From CBDHHC01 sp965263345 (GTDB lineage: Bacteria > Pseudomonadota > Alphaproteobacteria > Rhizobiales > CBDHHC01), in the NCBI GenBank assembly GCA_965263345.1, contig CBDHHC010000012.1, positions 1 through 64,000 of the forward strand: a DNA stretch of 64,000 bases. Direction: 5' to 3'. Shown piece after piece: positions 1 to 8,321 of the stretch (the stretch's first letter is position 1; every line of letters starts with the position of its first letter). Below the pieces are notes generated by a model. It worked only from the letters and a program-made list of their open reading frames with translations. It ran no database searches and was not told the DNA's origin. The translations under genes were made by a program, and so were the position numbers.

Positions 1-111
1 TAAAACATATCTTCCTTTGCAAATATGAAAAAAACTGCTAAATGGGAAGATTATGTCAAAGGATGGGAAATTAGTAATCTCTAACATTATAAAATATAGC
101 TTAAATTAACC
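1..111. other. left-edge intergenic stretch upstream of aroQ
   Basis: No complete gene is supported here. All three forward frames contain stop codons, and the only plus-strand reading frame starting with ATG runs from 25 to 84 (19 codons, lysine- and tryptophan-rich) without a clear ribosome-binding site. The stretch may hold the tail of a gene to the left and the aroQ promoter. I see no recognisable -35/-10 pair. Confidence 0.4.
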
Positions 112-564
112 ATGTCTAATAATATATACGTCTTAAATGGGCCAAATCTTAATCTTCTTGGAACCAGAGAGCCAGAATTATATGGTCATGAGACTCTTGA
201 GAGTATACAAAAAGATATGGAACATAAGGCCAGTGTTAAAGGTTATGATCTCGTTTTTCGACAAAGTAATTCAGAAGGTCAATTAGTGGATTGGGTACAA
301 CAAGCGAGAGATAACTCCTGTGGCTTAATTATTAACCCTGGAGCATATACCCATACCTCAATTGCACTATTAGATGCAATTTTAGCAGTAAATATTCCTT
401 GTATTGAATTGCATTTGTCGAATATCTTCCGTAGAGAAGAATTTCGGCATCATTCATATATATCCAAGGGAGTTATTGGGGTAATATGTGGGTTTGGAGC
501 CAATGGGTATGGTCTAGCACTTAATGCCATAACAGATGTAATTGAAGCAAAAAAGAAGTCATGA
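112..564 (+). CDS. aroQ: type II 3-dehydroquinate dehydratase
   Basis: This enzyme carries out the third step of the shikimate pathway, dehydrating 3-dehydroquinate to 3-dehydroshikimate in the cytosol. At 150 residues it has the normal length of the type II (AroQ) family. The N-terminal block NGPNLNLLGTREPELYG carries the lid arginine (R19) and the catalytic tyrosine (Y24). INPGAYTHTS carries H81, and ELHLSN carries E99 and the catalytic H101. Its stop overlaps the longest start of accB in an ATGA, so it heads an aroQ-accB-accC group, an order common in alphaproteobacteria. No strong Shine-Dalgarno is visible before the ATG. Identity is clear. Confidence 0.96.
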   Translation: MSNNIYVLNGPNLNLLGTREPELYGHETLESIQKDMEHKASVKGYDLVFRQSNSEGQLVDWVQQARDNSCGLIINPGAYTHTSIALLDAILAVNIPCIELHLSNIFRREEFRHHSYISKGVIGVICGFGANGYGLALNAITDVIEAKKKS

Positions 565-1082
565 GCATGAAAAAGCGCTCAAAAAACCACTCAAATAAAA
601 AACAGCAGCTAAGTAATATGAACGACAAAAATAAAAATATAGATAAAGAACTCATTAGAGAACTTGCTATCTTATTAGATGAAACTGATTTAAGTGAAAT
701 CGAAATTGAACGTGAAGGGTTGCGTGTTCGTGTTGCACGAAATTTAACTATCGCAGCATCTGCCGCTACCATTGCTCCTGCAGCCCATGCAATGGCACAA
801 TCGTCAACTGATACAACCTCTAGTGCGTCAGCAGATGTAGGAAGTCATCCTGGTGCTGTAACTTCACCTATGGTTGGCACAGCTTATCGTGCTCCAGAAC
901 CTGGTGCCGCAGCTTTCGTTGAAGTTGGTGCAAAAGTTTCTAAAGGGCAAACATTATTGATTGTTGAAGCTATGAAAACAATGAATCATATTACTGCCCA
1001 TAAAGATGGTACAATTTCTACTATCCTTGTTGAAGATGGCCAGCCAGTTGAGTTTGGCGAACCTCTTGTAATTATTGAGTGA
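561..1082 (+). CDS. accB: biotin carboxyl carrier protein of acetyl-CoA carboxylase
   Basis: AccB carries the biotin that shuttles carboxyl groups between biotin carboxylase (AccC) and the carboxyltransferase in the first step of fatty-acid synthesis. The C-terminal biotinyl domain contains EAMKTMN, and the lysine in it (K139 from this start) is the biotinylation site. The centre is the Ala/Thr/Ser/Pro-rich linker typical of the family. The N-terminal domain matches family members from NIDKELIRELA onward. The first 19 residues are a Lys/Asn/Ser-rich extension not typical of AccB, so an ATG at 618 (154 residues) may be the real start. The 561 start overlaps the aroQ stop by four bases, which suggests translational coupling. 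accC follows. Confidence 0.95.
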   Translation: MSMKKRSKNHSNKKQQLSNMNDKNKNIDKELIRELAILLDETDLSEIEIEREGLRVRVARNLTIAASAATIAPAAHAMAQSSTDTTSSASADVGSHPGAVTSPMVGTAYRAPEPGAAAFVEVGAKVSKGQTLLIVEAMKTMNHITAHKDGTISTILVEDGQPVEFGEPLVIIE

Positions 1083-1095
1083 GGTGAACTCATTC

Positions 1096-2436
1096 ATGTT
1101 TGATAAAGTTCTTATTGCAAATCGAGGAGAAATTGCTCTTCGGATTCAACGGGCCTGTAAAGAATTAGGTATTTCCACAGTTGCAGTACATTCCACAGCA
1201 GATGCAGACGCTATGCATGTCAAACTTGCTGACGAGAGTGTGTGTATCGGTCCACCTAGTGCTACAGATAGTTATCTCAATATTCCTGCCCTTCTCGCTG
1301 CCTGTGAAATTACGGGTGCTGATGCTGTTCATCCAGGTTATGGTTTTCTTTCTGAGAATGCGCGTTTTGCTGAAATCTTAGAGGATCATAAACTCACTTT
1401 TATTGGTCCTACAGCGGAACATATCCGTGTTATGGGAGATAAAATCCAAGCGAAAGAAACTGCTAAAAAACTTGGGATTCCTGTTGTTCCTGGTTCGGAA
1501 GGTGGAATTTCTAGTGATGAGCAAGCCCATGCTGTTGCCAAAGAGATTGGTTATCCTGTTCTTGTAAAGGCTGCTTCTGGTGGCGGTGGCCGCGGCATGA
1601 AAGTTGCTCTAGAAGAATCCGACCTTAGTGTCGCGCTCTCTACAGCGCGATCAGAAGCAAAAGCAGCTTTTGGTGATGATAGTGTTTATATTGAGAAATA
1701 TTTATCAACACCACGTCATATCGAAATCCAGGTTATAGGTGATGGAAAAGGTAATGCCATACACCTTGGAGAGCGAGATTGCTCTTTGCAACGACGCCAC
1801 CAGAAAGTCTGGGAAGAAGCGCCCTCACCTTCTTTGAATGATAAACAGCGCAAAGAGATTGGTGAGATTTGCTCTAAAGCTATTGCAGATTTGAAATATC
1901 GCGGTGTGGGAACTATTGAGTTTCTCTATGAGAATGGTGAATTTTATTTCATTGAAATGAATACGCGTTTGCAAGTTGAGCATCCTGTTACTGAAATGAT
2001 TACGGGGATTGACCTTGTGATTGAGCAAATACGTATTGCTTCTGGAAATCCAATCAGCTTATCTCAAGATGAGGTTGTTCTGCAAGGACACGCTATTGAG
2101 TGCCGGATTAATGCTGAGAACCCAGATACTTTTATGCCTTCGCCTGGTAAAATTTCTTATTTCCACCCTCCTGGTGGCTTGGCAGTCCGAGTTGATTCAG
2201 GTGTATATCAGGGCTATTCGATCCCACCATATTATGATAGTCTTATAGGTAAACTGATTGTTCATGGTAAAAACCGTAATGAATGCCTTATGCGTTTGAA
2301 ACGAGCATTAGGTGAATTTGTGATTGACGGAATTGAAACAACTATACCATTGTTTAATTCTTTGATCACAGAACAAGATATTGCTAATGGGATTTACGAT
2401 ATACACTGGCTAGAGAATTATCTCAAAAAGCCTTAA
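1096..2436 (+). CDS. accC: acetyl-CoA carboxylase biotin carboxylase subunit
   Basis: AccC is an ATP-grasp enzyme that carboxylates biotin on AccB using bicarbonate and ATP. At 446 residues it matches the family (E. coli about 449). The N-terminus FDKVLIANRGEIALRI is diagnostic, followed by GYGFLSENA, the glycine-rich ATP loop GGGGRGMK, and the catalytic region IEMNTRLQVEHPVTE. I chose the ATG at 1096 because GAGGTG lies nine bases upstream. The open frame reaches back to a TTG at 1075 inside accB, but that start adds non-family residues. The accB stop lies 13 bases upstream, so the two are surely co-transcribed. A possible hairpin terminator follows at the stop. Confidence 0.97.
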   Translation: MFDKVLIANRGEIALRIQRACKELGISTVAVHSTADADAMHVKLADESVCIGPPSATDSYLNIPALLAACEITGADAVHPGYGFLSENARFAEILEDHKLTFIGPTAEHIRVMGDKIQAKETAKKLGIPVVPGSEGGISSDEQAHAVAKEIGYPVLVKAASGGGGRGMKVALEESDLSVALSTARSEAKAAFGDDSVYIEKYLSTPRHIEIQVIGDGKGNAIHLGERDCSLQRRHQKVWEEAPSPSLNDKQRKEIGEICSKAIADLKYRGVGTIEFLYENGEFYFIEMNTRLQVEHPVTEMITGIDLVIEQIRIASGNPISLSQDEVVLQGHAIECRINAENPDTFMPSPGKISYFHPPGGLAVRVDSGVYQGYSIPPYYDSLIGKLIVHGKNRNECLMRLKRALGEFVIDGIETTIPLFNSLITEQDIANGIYDIHWLENYLKKP

Positions 2437-2456
2437 CTTCGTCACCGAAGTGGTTT
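2436..2456 (+). terminator. weak hairpin between accC and aat
   Basis: ACTTCG (2436-2441) and CGAAGT (2446-2451) form a 6-bp stem with a four-base loop, followed by GGTTTT. It overlaps the last base of the accC stop. The T-tract is short, so this may only attenuate transcription into aat. Confidence 0.4.
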
Positions 2457-2498
2457 TAATATTGAAGACTGTTTCATAAGGAGTTAGCTTATTAGAGT

Positions 2499-3191
2499 AT
2501 GGCTACTTTAGACGATAAGACGGTAGAAATTACTCCACAAGTGCTTTTAAAGGCTTATGCTTGTGGAATATTCCCTATGGCTGAAAGTGCTGAAGATAAT
2601 GCTCTATACTGGATTGAACCAGAAAGAAGAGGGATTATTCCTCTAGAAAATATCCATATTCCAAGGCGTCTTGCAAAAACTATCCGAAAAAATGAGTTTG
2701 AAGTCTGTGTCGATCGGGATTTTTTAGCGGTCATTGAGGCATGTGGTTCTGCGCAAGCTGGTAGAAGCAGCACCTGGATTAATCAAAAAATTACGGACCT
2801 ATATCATGAACTCTTCAAACTAGGTTATTGCCATACTGTGGAGACATGGTATAAGGGCGAACTTGTTGGTGGTCTTTATGGCGTGCATTTGGGTGGCGCT
2901 TTTTTTGGGGAAAGTATGTTCTCCTACAAGCGCGATGCCAGTAAAGTTGCCTTAACTTATCTTCTCGCTCGTCTCAAATATGGAAAATTCAGATTATTAG
3001 ATACACAGTTTGTAACAGATCATCTTCGCACCTTTGGCGCTGTTGAAGTCACAAGAGATAAATTTCAACGCCTATTAGAAAATGCCTTATCTTACAAATC
3101 AGATTTTTCAGCGCTTTCTTCCAGCTGTCCGCCTTCATTGGTCTTACAATTGATTAACCAAACATCAAAAACTGGATGCTCGACCCCATGA
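2499..3191 (+). CDS. aat: leucyl/phenylalanyl-tRNA--protein transferase
   Basis: Aat transfers Leu or Phe from its tRNA to N-terminal Arg/Lys of proteins, marking them for ClpS/ClpAP degradation (N-end rule). The order of motifs is normal: YACGIFPMAE near the start, YWIEPERRGIIPL, STWIN, then GGLYGVHLGGAFFGESMFS and LLDTQFVTDHLRTFGA. An AAGGAG lies at 2478-2483, rather far from the ATG. The conserved fold ends near residue 197. The last 33 residues are a tail encoded entirely in the overlap with the convergent DUF2155 gene, suggesting the original stop was lost. Confidence 0.95.
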   Translation: MATLDDKTVEITPQVLLKAYACGIFPMAESAEDNALYWIEPERRGIIPLENIHIPRRLAKTIRKNEFEVCVDRDFLAVIEACGSAQAGRSSTWINQKITDLYHELFKLGYCHTVETWYKGELVGGLYGVHLGGAFFGESMFSYKRDASKVALTYLLARLKYGKFRLLDTQFVTDHLRTFGAVEVTRDKFQRLLENALSYKSDFSALSSSCPPSLVLQLINQTSKTGCSTP

Positions 3192-3523
3192 AGACCAGGG
3201 CTTTGGGCAAACATCCATCCTGTAAATAATTTTGATACAGCACCATCTAACTTAATCTCTTCAACTTCTACAAAGGAAGATGTCAAAGGAGGTTCTGTAG
3301 GAGGCCTTGTATAACAAATACGCGGTGTTATCCGTAAGGCTCCAAAAACTTTTGTGTCACCGAGTTCAACTTCAAGTTTAGAAATACGTGCTGTTACTTT
3401 ATCAAGAGCTGCAAAAACCGCTATTTCGTTTTCAATTTTTTCAGCTAGCGTATTGGTTGGCACGATGATTAAACAACATATAACACATATGTAAAACTTC
3501 AGAGAGGTCATAACACAATTCAT
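3092..3523 (-). CDS. DUF2155 domain-containing secreted protein
   Basis: The conserved core includes FGALRITPRICYTRPPTEPP, FVEV, LFTGWMFAQSPGLHGVEHPVFDVWLINC, which is the DUF2155 signature of alphaproteobacteria. Function is unknown. A hydrophobic signal peptide (YICVICCLIIVPTN then AEK) indicates export to the periplasm. Three starts are possible: GTG at 3541, ATG at 3523 and ATG at 3511. None has a clear Shine-Dalgarno, so I took the middle one. aat-DUF2155 neighbourhood is usual in this class, but normally without coding overlap. Here the last 16 codons plus further sequence overlap the 3' end of aat on the other strand. Confidence 0.85.
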   Translation of the reverse strand: MNCVMTSLKFYICVICCLIIVPTNTLAEKIENEIAVFAALDKVTARISKLEVELGDTKVFGALRITPRICYTRPPTEPPLTSSFVEVEEIKLDGAVSKLFTGWMFAQSPGLHGVEHPVFDVWLINCKTNEGGQLEESAEKSDL

Positions 3524-3682
3524 ACTTTTATATTTTCTCACAAGATATCTGTCTGAGTTGTTCTATTTTTTCTTTTCATATCTTATAGAAAAGCATACGA
3601 ACACTTCTGTTTTGTATAGATAAGCAAATTTCATTGATTGTGCAAGCTAGAGTGTGAAATGCTAACCTAGGCGTTAACTTAT

Positions 3683-5089
3683 TTATGCACATTGGGCCTT
3701 AATTTTTTCAGGCACTTTACGAACAGAGGTTACAGTACTTTCCAAATGTTCAATAATCAGATTTGCAATATCTTTTCCTGTTGCCTTTTCGATACCCTCT
3801 AGACCTGGAGATGAATTGACCTCAAGCACCAATGGGCCATTTTCGGTCTGTAGTAAATCAACACCAGCAACAGATAATCCCATTACTTTTGTCGCCTTAA
3901 CGGCAATTGTGCGTTCCTCTTTAGATAATGTGATTGTTTCTGCTTCTCCACCTCTGTGAAGGTTTGAGCGAAAATCTCCATTGGGAGCAATCCTGCGCAT
4001 AGCCCCGACAACTTTGCCACCAATAACGAAACATCTCACATCTGCACCATTTGCTTCATCTATAAACTCCTGAACCAAGAAATGCGCATCTAGATTTCTA
4101 AATGCATCAACGAGTGACTCTGCAGCTTTTCGCGTTTCTGCAAGCACGACACCCTTTCCTTGTGTGCTTTCTAAGAGTTTCACAACAACTGGTGTTGCAC
4201 CAGCTAAAGCTATAAGATCTTTCGTATCTTTTGGTGAGTTTGCAAAAGCTGTTACGGGCATTGCAATTCTATTTCTGGCCAGAAGTTGGTGAGCATATAA
4301 TTTATCTCTTGAAGCTCCAATAGCTTCAGCTTTATTCAAGCATTGTGATCCCATCATCGCAAATTGACGTAATACCGCCATGCCGTAAAAGGTCATACTC
4401 GCCCCAATTCGAGGAATTACAGCATCAAAGAAAGGAAGGGCTTCACCATCATAGTGTACTTCAGGTTTTACTGCATTAATTGACATGTAGCATCTTTTGG
4501 TATCGATAATTTCAATAATATGATCCCGTTTTTCGGCTGCTTTAATCAATTTTTGACTAGAATAATTGCCTGGCTCTCTTGTCAATAGGGCAATTCGCAA
4601 TGGTCTGTGCACAGGCTTGCGTCTTGGGAATGTTCTGTACAAATCATATGACAAATTAGACTGCTGAAATGCTAGAGATGGTAATACAGATACATCTTTT
4701 TGTATTGCGGTACGACCTAATAGCATCCGATATGCCATGCCTTGTCTATTTGTTAGAGATATTTCAATATTCCAGGTTTTTTCACCGATATTTACTGGTG
4801 TTTCAATGATGTACCGTAATTCACTCTCGCCATTCGAGCTTATGATATTCCGCCGATCTACGACAGGTGCAGAGCAAATAACTTCCAAAGAAGCATCATC
4901 TGGATTTGGTTGAATTGTAAAACGCACTTGAGGCTTTTCAAGTGGACCAAAAGGTTCTACAGCCATGGCATGAAGAGCCGATGTTTTGGCCCCTGTATCA
5001 ATTTTCGCCTTAATTGCTGGTAACCCCAGTTTTGGTAATGCTAGCCATTCCTCCCAGCCTAGCAAAAACCCTGTTTCATATATGTTCAT
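3683..5089 (-). CDS. fused RimB-like protease and RimK-type ATP-grasp glutamate ligase
   Basis: Two domains are visible. Residues about 8-150 are the RimB/ATP-dependent zinc protease family (retropepsin-like), with KIDTGAKTSALHA carrying the aspartate (D31) of the DTGA motif. Residues about 165-455 are a RimK-type ATP-grasp ligase: SRDKLYAHQLLARNRIAMPVT, VVVKLLESTQGKGVVL, LVQEFIDEANGADVRCFV and the metal-binding end VAGVDLLQTENGPLVLEVNSSPGLEGIE. RimK adds glutamates to the C-terminus of ribosomal protein S6, and RimB removes them in species where they are separate. A single chain would join writer and eraser. Which substrate is modified here cannot be read from sequence. Confidence 0.88.
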   Translation of the reverse strand: MNIYETGFLLGWEEWLALPKLGLPAIKAKIDTGAKTSALHAMAVEPFGPLEKPQVRFTIQPNPDDASLEVICSAPVVDRRNIISSNGESELRYIIETPVNIGEKTWNIEISLTNRQGMAYRMLLGRTAIQKDVSVLPSLAFQQSNLSYDLYRTFPRRKPVHRPLRIALLTREPGNYSSQKLIKAAEKRDHIIEIIDTKRCYMSINAVKPEVHYDGEALPFFDAVIPRIGASMTFYGMAVLRQFAMMGSQCLNKAEAIGASRDKLYAHQLLARNRIAMPVTAFANSPKDTKDLIALAGATPVVVKLLESTQGKGVVLAETRKAAESLVDAFRNLDAHFLVQEFIDEANGADVRCFVIGGKVVGAMRRIAPNGDFRSNLHRGGEAETITLSKEERTIAVKATKVMGLSVAGVDLLQTENGPLVLEVNSSPGLEGIEKATGKDIANLIIEHLESTVTSVRKVPEKIKAQCA

Positions 5090-5264
5090 CGTTATGTCCG
5101 AATGATCTTATGGCATATTCATTTGAAATTAATATTATTTTTAAATAACTTACGTTATTTCATTCGAAAATAATTTAAATTAAGTTCTTTATACTTATTG
5201 TTGTACTACTCATAAAGTTCTACCATTAAATATTATTCTAATTATGACGCAACTGTCATCTTAT

Positions 5265-6731
5265 TCAAGCTGCTTTCTTGGTTGCACTAGATTTTGCATC
5301 TTCTACCCAATTGCCCACTTCATTAATTTGTGGTTTTTTGCCTGATCGAATAATTCTTTTGCCTTCATTTGTTTTTATGAATGCTAATAGCTCGTCCAAC
5401 AGTTTTTCAGGTTTCAGAGACCCAATTTCTTTAGGGATTCTGTAATTCAAGGCTACAAGTAGTTGGGCATGGTACCCTCTTAAACCTTTAATTTTGCACA
5501 TCAAATTGGATTGATCCTGCCAGTCTTTGATTAAGTCGGGTGTTATATATTTCACATTCACATAATTTGCTGTTTTGACAGCATCTGCCCCAAGTAAATC
5601 AGATACTGTGTTAATATCCACTTTCAGTAAACGAGCTGCCGTTTTTTTGCCAATGGATGGGGCTTTTTCAATATCATCTGATGGCTCTAAGTAATGTCTG
5701 GAGGCTCTGTTATTTTGCTGAGATGACTGCCATTTCTGATTATCTTTTTGTTCTACTTCCCGCATCTGTCTAGCAACATGCTTTAGTTTACTAAGAGCTT
5801 CGGCTAATGATCCTGGTTTATTTGAAGATAGAATTTCTTCAACATAAAGGTCTCTGACACATTTATCATCTTCTGGAAGGTTGTCTTCAACTTTACCTGT
5901 ATTTTGTAATTCCTCATACATTTTCTCAACAAGTTTACGCTCTTTTTTGTCTTCCATTTTGCTTGTTACCCAGCGCACTGGAATATTAAGTCCTGCTAAT
6001 ATGACCGAGATGTTCAAATCAACATGAGGTGGGATAACATTTGCTTCTTCAAAGGCTTTATCTAAAATTTTCGAGAAACCAATTGCTGCATAAATAATCA
6101 GCTCCGCTAATATTTTAGAGGATTCCTGATTTAAGCCTTCCTGAGGTACCTTAACACCTTTCTTAAAGTCATATTGCTCGACAAGCTGTTCATAGTGAGG
6201 CCTTGCTTTTTTAGCGCCTTTTTTCACTAATTGCTCTAACCAATTGGCATCTAGGGGCACACTGACTTTCGTATTGGCAAACTCTCGTTCTCCTATTTTT
6301 TTTAAGTCATTGTATGATTTGGAAATGCTCCACTCAAATGCTCTGTGAATGTTATTTTCATTTTCAGATTGTGCCGTATGTAAAGGCTGAATGGGATCTG
6401 TGTAATAATGGCTTAAAACCCCAGCATTATATGCTGCTTCCGGCCAGTTTTTATCTTTTAGGGCTTGTACTAATTTGTGATACCATTCTTCAGCTTTTTG
6501 AGGTGCGCCCCCCCAATAATTCTCCTCGACATGCAGAACATGGTTTGCAAAATCCTTGAAGACTTTATCAGGAGCTTTTGCTCCTTCAATAAACTTGGGA
6601 GCATATTTTAGAAAAATATTCTTCCAACGCTCTCTATATTCATTTTGCAGATGACATAATGCATCCATTGCCAATTTATGGTGAGACCCCGAGCAATAAG
6701 CCGCATAAGTAACCCTAAAAGCTAATGACAT
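5265..6731 (-). CDS. zinc-dependent phospholipase C-like protein with C-terminal DUF4332
   Basis: The N-terminal 240 residues look like the zinc-dependent phospholipase C/S1-P1-type helical fold. Candidate zinc ligands are H17/H18, H64 in FANHVLH, H108 and D112 in LSHYYTDPIQPLH, H118, and H129 with E133 in NIHRAFE. Residues about 355-430 match DUF4332, a helix-hairpin-helix-like module (PSIGKKTAARLLKVDINTV then IKGLRGYHAQLLVAL). The middle is charged and helical. There is no signal peptide, so it is probably cytosolic, which is unusual for a phospholipase. AAGGGGG precedes the ATG. The substrate is unknown, and membrane lipid or nucleic acid are both possible. Confidence 0.75.
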   Translation of the reverse strand: MSLAFRVTYAAYCSGSHHKLAMDALCHLQNEYRERWKNIFLKYAPKFIEGAKAPDKVFKDFANHVLHVEENYWGGAPQKAEEWYHKLVQALKDKNWPEAAYNAGVLSHYYTDPIQPLHTAQSENENNIHRAFEWSISKSYNDLKKIGEREFANTKVSVPLDANWLEQLVKKGAKKARPHYEQLVEQYDFKKGVKVPQEGLNQESSKILAELIIYAAIGFSKILDKAFEEANVIPPHVDLNISVILAGLNIPVRWVTSKMEDKKERKLVEKMYEELQNTGKVEDNLPEDDKCVRDLYVEEILSSNKPGSLAEALSKLKHVARQMREVEQKDNQKWQSSQQNNRASRHYLEPSDDIEKAPSIGKKTAARLLKVDINTVSDLLGADAVKTANYVNVKYITPDLIKDWQDQSNLMCKIKGLRGYHAQLLVALNYRIPKEIGSLKPEKLLDELLAFIKTNEGKRIIRSGKKPQINEVGNWVEDAKSSATKKAA

Positions 6732-7119
6732 CTTAAGCTATCCCCCTTAAAGCTTCAGACATAGAATTAATTCTAGGTGACTCGTGAAAAATCTACAAAG
6801 GTAAGTTTATCTTTTCAACACCCCCTGTCATTTCAGCGTTTTATGAAAAACTCATATTAAAATTAATGATTTAGCATTAAAAGTGCTCTTTATCTGCTTT
6901 TCGTTAATTTTTCTCTTCGCAATGTAACAATAAAGGGTTATGTTGAATGAAATCTATCAAACTTCATAGCCTTATTCATAAAAATTGACCGTTTAACAAT
7001 TGTAAATTGCCTATCTACGCTTGTAAGTCTAAATAGCAAAATTAATTGTTTTTATAATAAAATCAATGGTGTAATGCTCTGAAATTAGATTAGTTGCTTG
7101 TATTGTGTAAGGTGGAAAA
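6732..7119. other. divergent intergenic region between PLC-like gene and parA-like gene
   Basis: This 388-base AT-rich stretch must hold promoters for both divergent genes. The only striking element is a perfect 14-base palindrome, TAGAATTAATTCTA at 6762-6775, some 31 bases upstream of the minus-strand start codon. It could be a dimeric repressor site. No convincing -35/-10 pair and no gene is seen. Confidence 0.4.
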
Positions 7120-7989
7120 ATGGGTATTTCGATTACTTTGATGAACGCTAAAGGTGGCGTTGGGAAATCGACAATTGCAGTCGGTTTGTCTGAAGTGTTT
7201 TCTACATTTCATTATAAAAATGTATTAATTATTGACTCTGATGCACAGATGAGTTCGAGTTTCATGACACAAGCCCCACATGCGCTTGTTCAGAGACAAG
7301 TTGATGAACTTACAATACTGAATTATCTTGAGAAATCCCTACTCAATCAAAAAGCCATTCAATGGCAACAATTTATTGTTGAGGATGTCTCTGATATAGA
7401 TGATGCACGTTCTGTGTCACTTTTCCAAGGGCATCTTGAACTGATGCTTTTTGAACGTGCTCTTTCAGAAAAGAAACTTTACAAAGATATGCGTGCTATT
7501 ATTCACACGCTTCTTAAAAGTCTTAAAGAACGTTACGACGTTATTATAATTGACTGTCCTCCTGGTATCTCGGTTTTAACAGAAGCTTGGTTGAGAGAAG
7601 CTGACTACTATATTTCTCCTGTTAAGCCAGATTTCCTATCACTTAGCGGACTTCAAATGTTACGAGCCTTCCAAAACCGTGATCCTAGTATGGGATTTGC
7701 GAAAAACCTTGGGGCTTTGATTAATATGAAAGACCCTCGTTCAGAAAATGATAATATTTTCCATCAACATCTCATGGAAGATAGTAATAATCATTGTTTT
7801 CAAACTGTTATTCCAGTTTCTATACCCTTGCAAAATGCAGCACAGTATTTCCCTGAATTGAGGTCATTCCCAGCAAAATATCCAGGTGATGCTGGACGTG
7901 GCTTACGTTCTTTAGCTGATGAGATTTATCACCGTGTTGCGCAATATGGTGATGCCCAAGCGCAGCAAAATAATTATACGCCTGCTTAA
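7120..7989 (+). CDS. orphan ParA/Soj-family ATPase
   Basis: This is a deviant Walker-A ATPase of the ParA/MinD family. KGGVGKST (residues 11-18) is the P-loop, LIIDSDAQMSS the A-prime motif, and VIIIDCPPG (about 141-149) the Walker B region. Such proteins form ATP-dependent dimers that position DNA, chemoreceptors, flagella or polysaccharide machines. No parB, parS cluster, minC or flagellar gene is next to it. It is therefore not the chromosomal parA, which would sit beside gidB and parB. The closing residues are Gln-rich. A perfect hairpin follows the stop. Confidence 0.88.
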   Translation: MGISITLMNAKGGVGKSTIAVGLSEVFSTFHYKNVLIIDSDAQMSSSFMTQAPHALVQRQVDELTILNYLEKSLLNQKAIQWQQFIVEDVSDIDDARSVSLFQGHLELMLFERALSEKKLYKDMRAIIHTLLKSLKERYDVIIIDCPPGISVLTEAWLREADYYISPVKPDFLSLSGLQMLRAFQNRDPSMGFAKNLGALINMKDPRSENDNIFHQHLMEDSNNHCFQTVIPVSIPLQNAAQYFPELRSFPAKYPGDAGRGLRSLADEIYHRVAQYGDAQAQQNNYTPA

Positions 7990-8001
7990 TTTACATTAAA
8001 A

Positions 8002-8047
8002 ATAAAAGTACATATTGTCTCTATCTATAGACAATATGTACTTTTAT
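8002..8047 (+). terminator. 19-bp perfect hairpin downstream of parA-like gene
   Basis: ATAAAAGTACATATTGTCT (8002-8020) is exactly complementary to 8029-8047 across an eight-base loop. The A-start and T-end make it a symmetrical, potentially bidirectional terminator. The stem is unusually long and AT-rich. Confidence 0.7.
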
Positions 8048-8173
8048 CCTTTTCAAGTAATAAGGGATATATTTACACATCTATAAAAAAAGATTTTAAC
8101 TTACTTTACAACAGGTTATACACTCACATCATATTAATTTTATATACCCCTCTTGCACAAACTGATATCTCAT

Positions 8174-8198
8174 GCCACCAAATTGGGTGGCGTTTTTT
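8174..8198 (+). terminator. canonical rho-independent terminator with no gene upstream
   Basis: GCCACC (8174-8179) pairs with GGTGGC (8186-8191) over a six-base loop, followed by a base and six T residues (8193-8198). It lies 185 bases after the parA-like stop and beyond the 8002-8047 hairpin. It may end a short untranslated transcript. The remaining sequence of the 332-base gap (7990-8321) shows no gene. Confidence 0.7.
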
Positions 8199-8321
8199 AA
8201 GATTCGTGTCACAAAAATAAGAAACTATACTCTGGATTTCCATGATATAGCCATCTCGTGACAGACTAGATTTTTAAACATCAAAATTATAAATAATGTG
8301 TATGACTAAGGGGCCGTTAAT

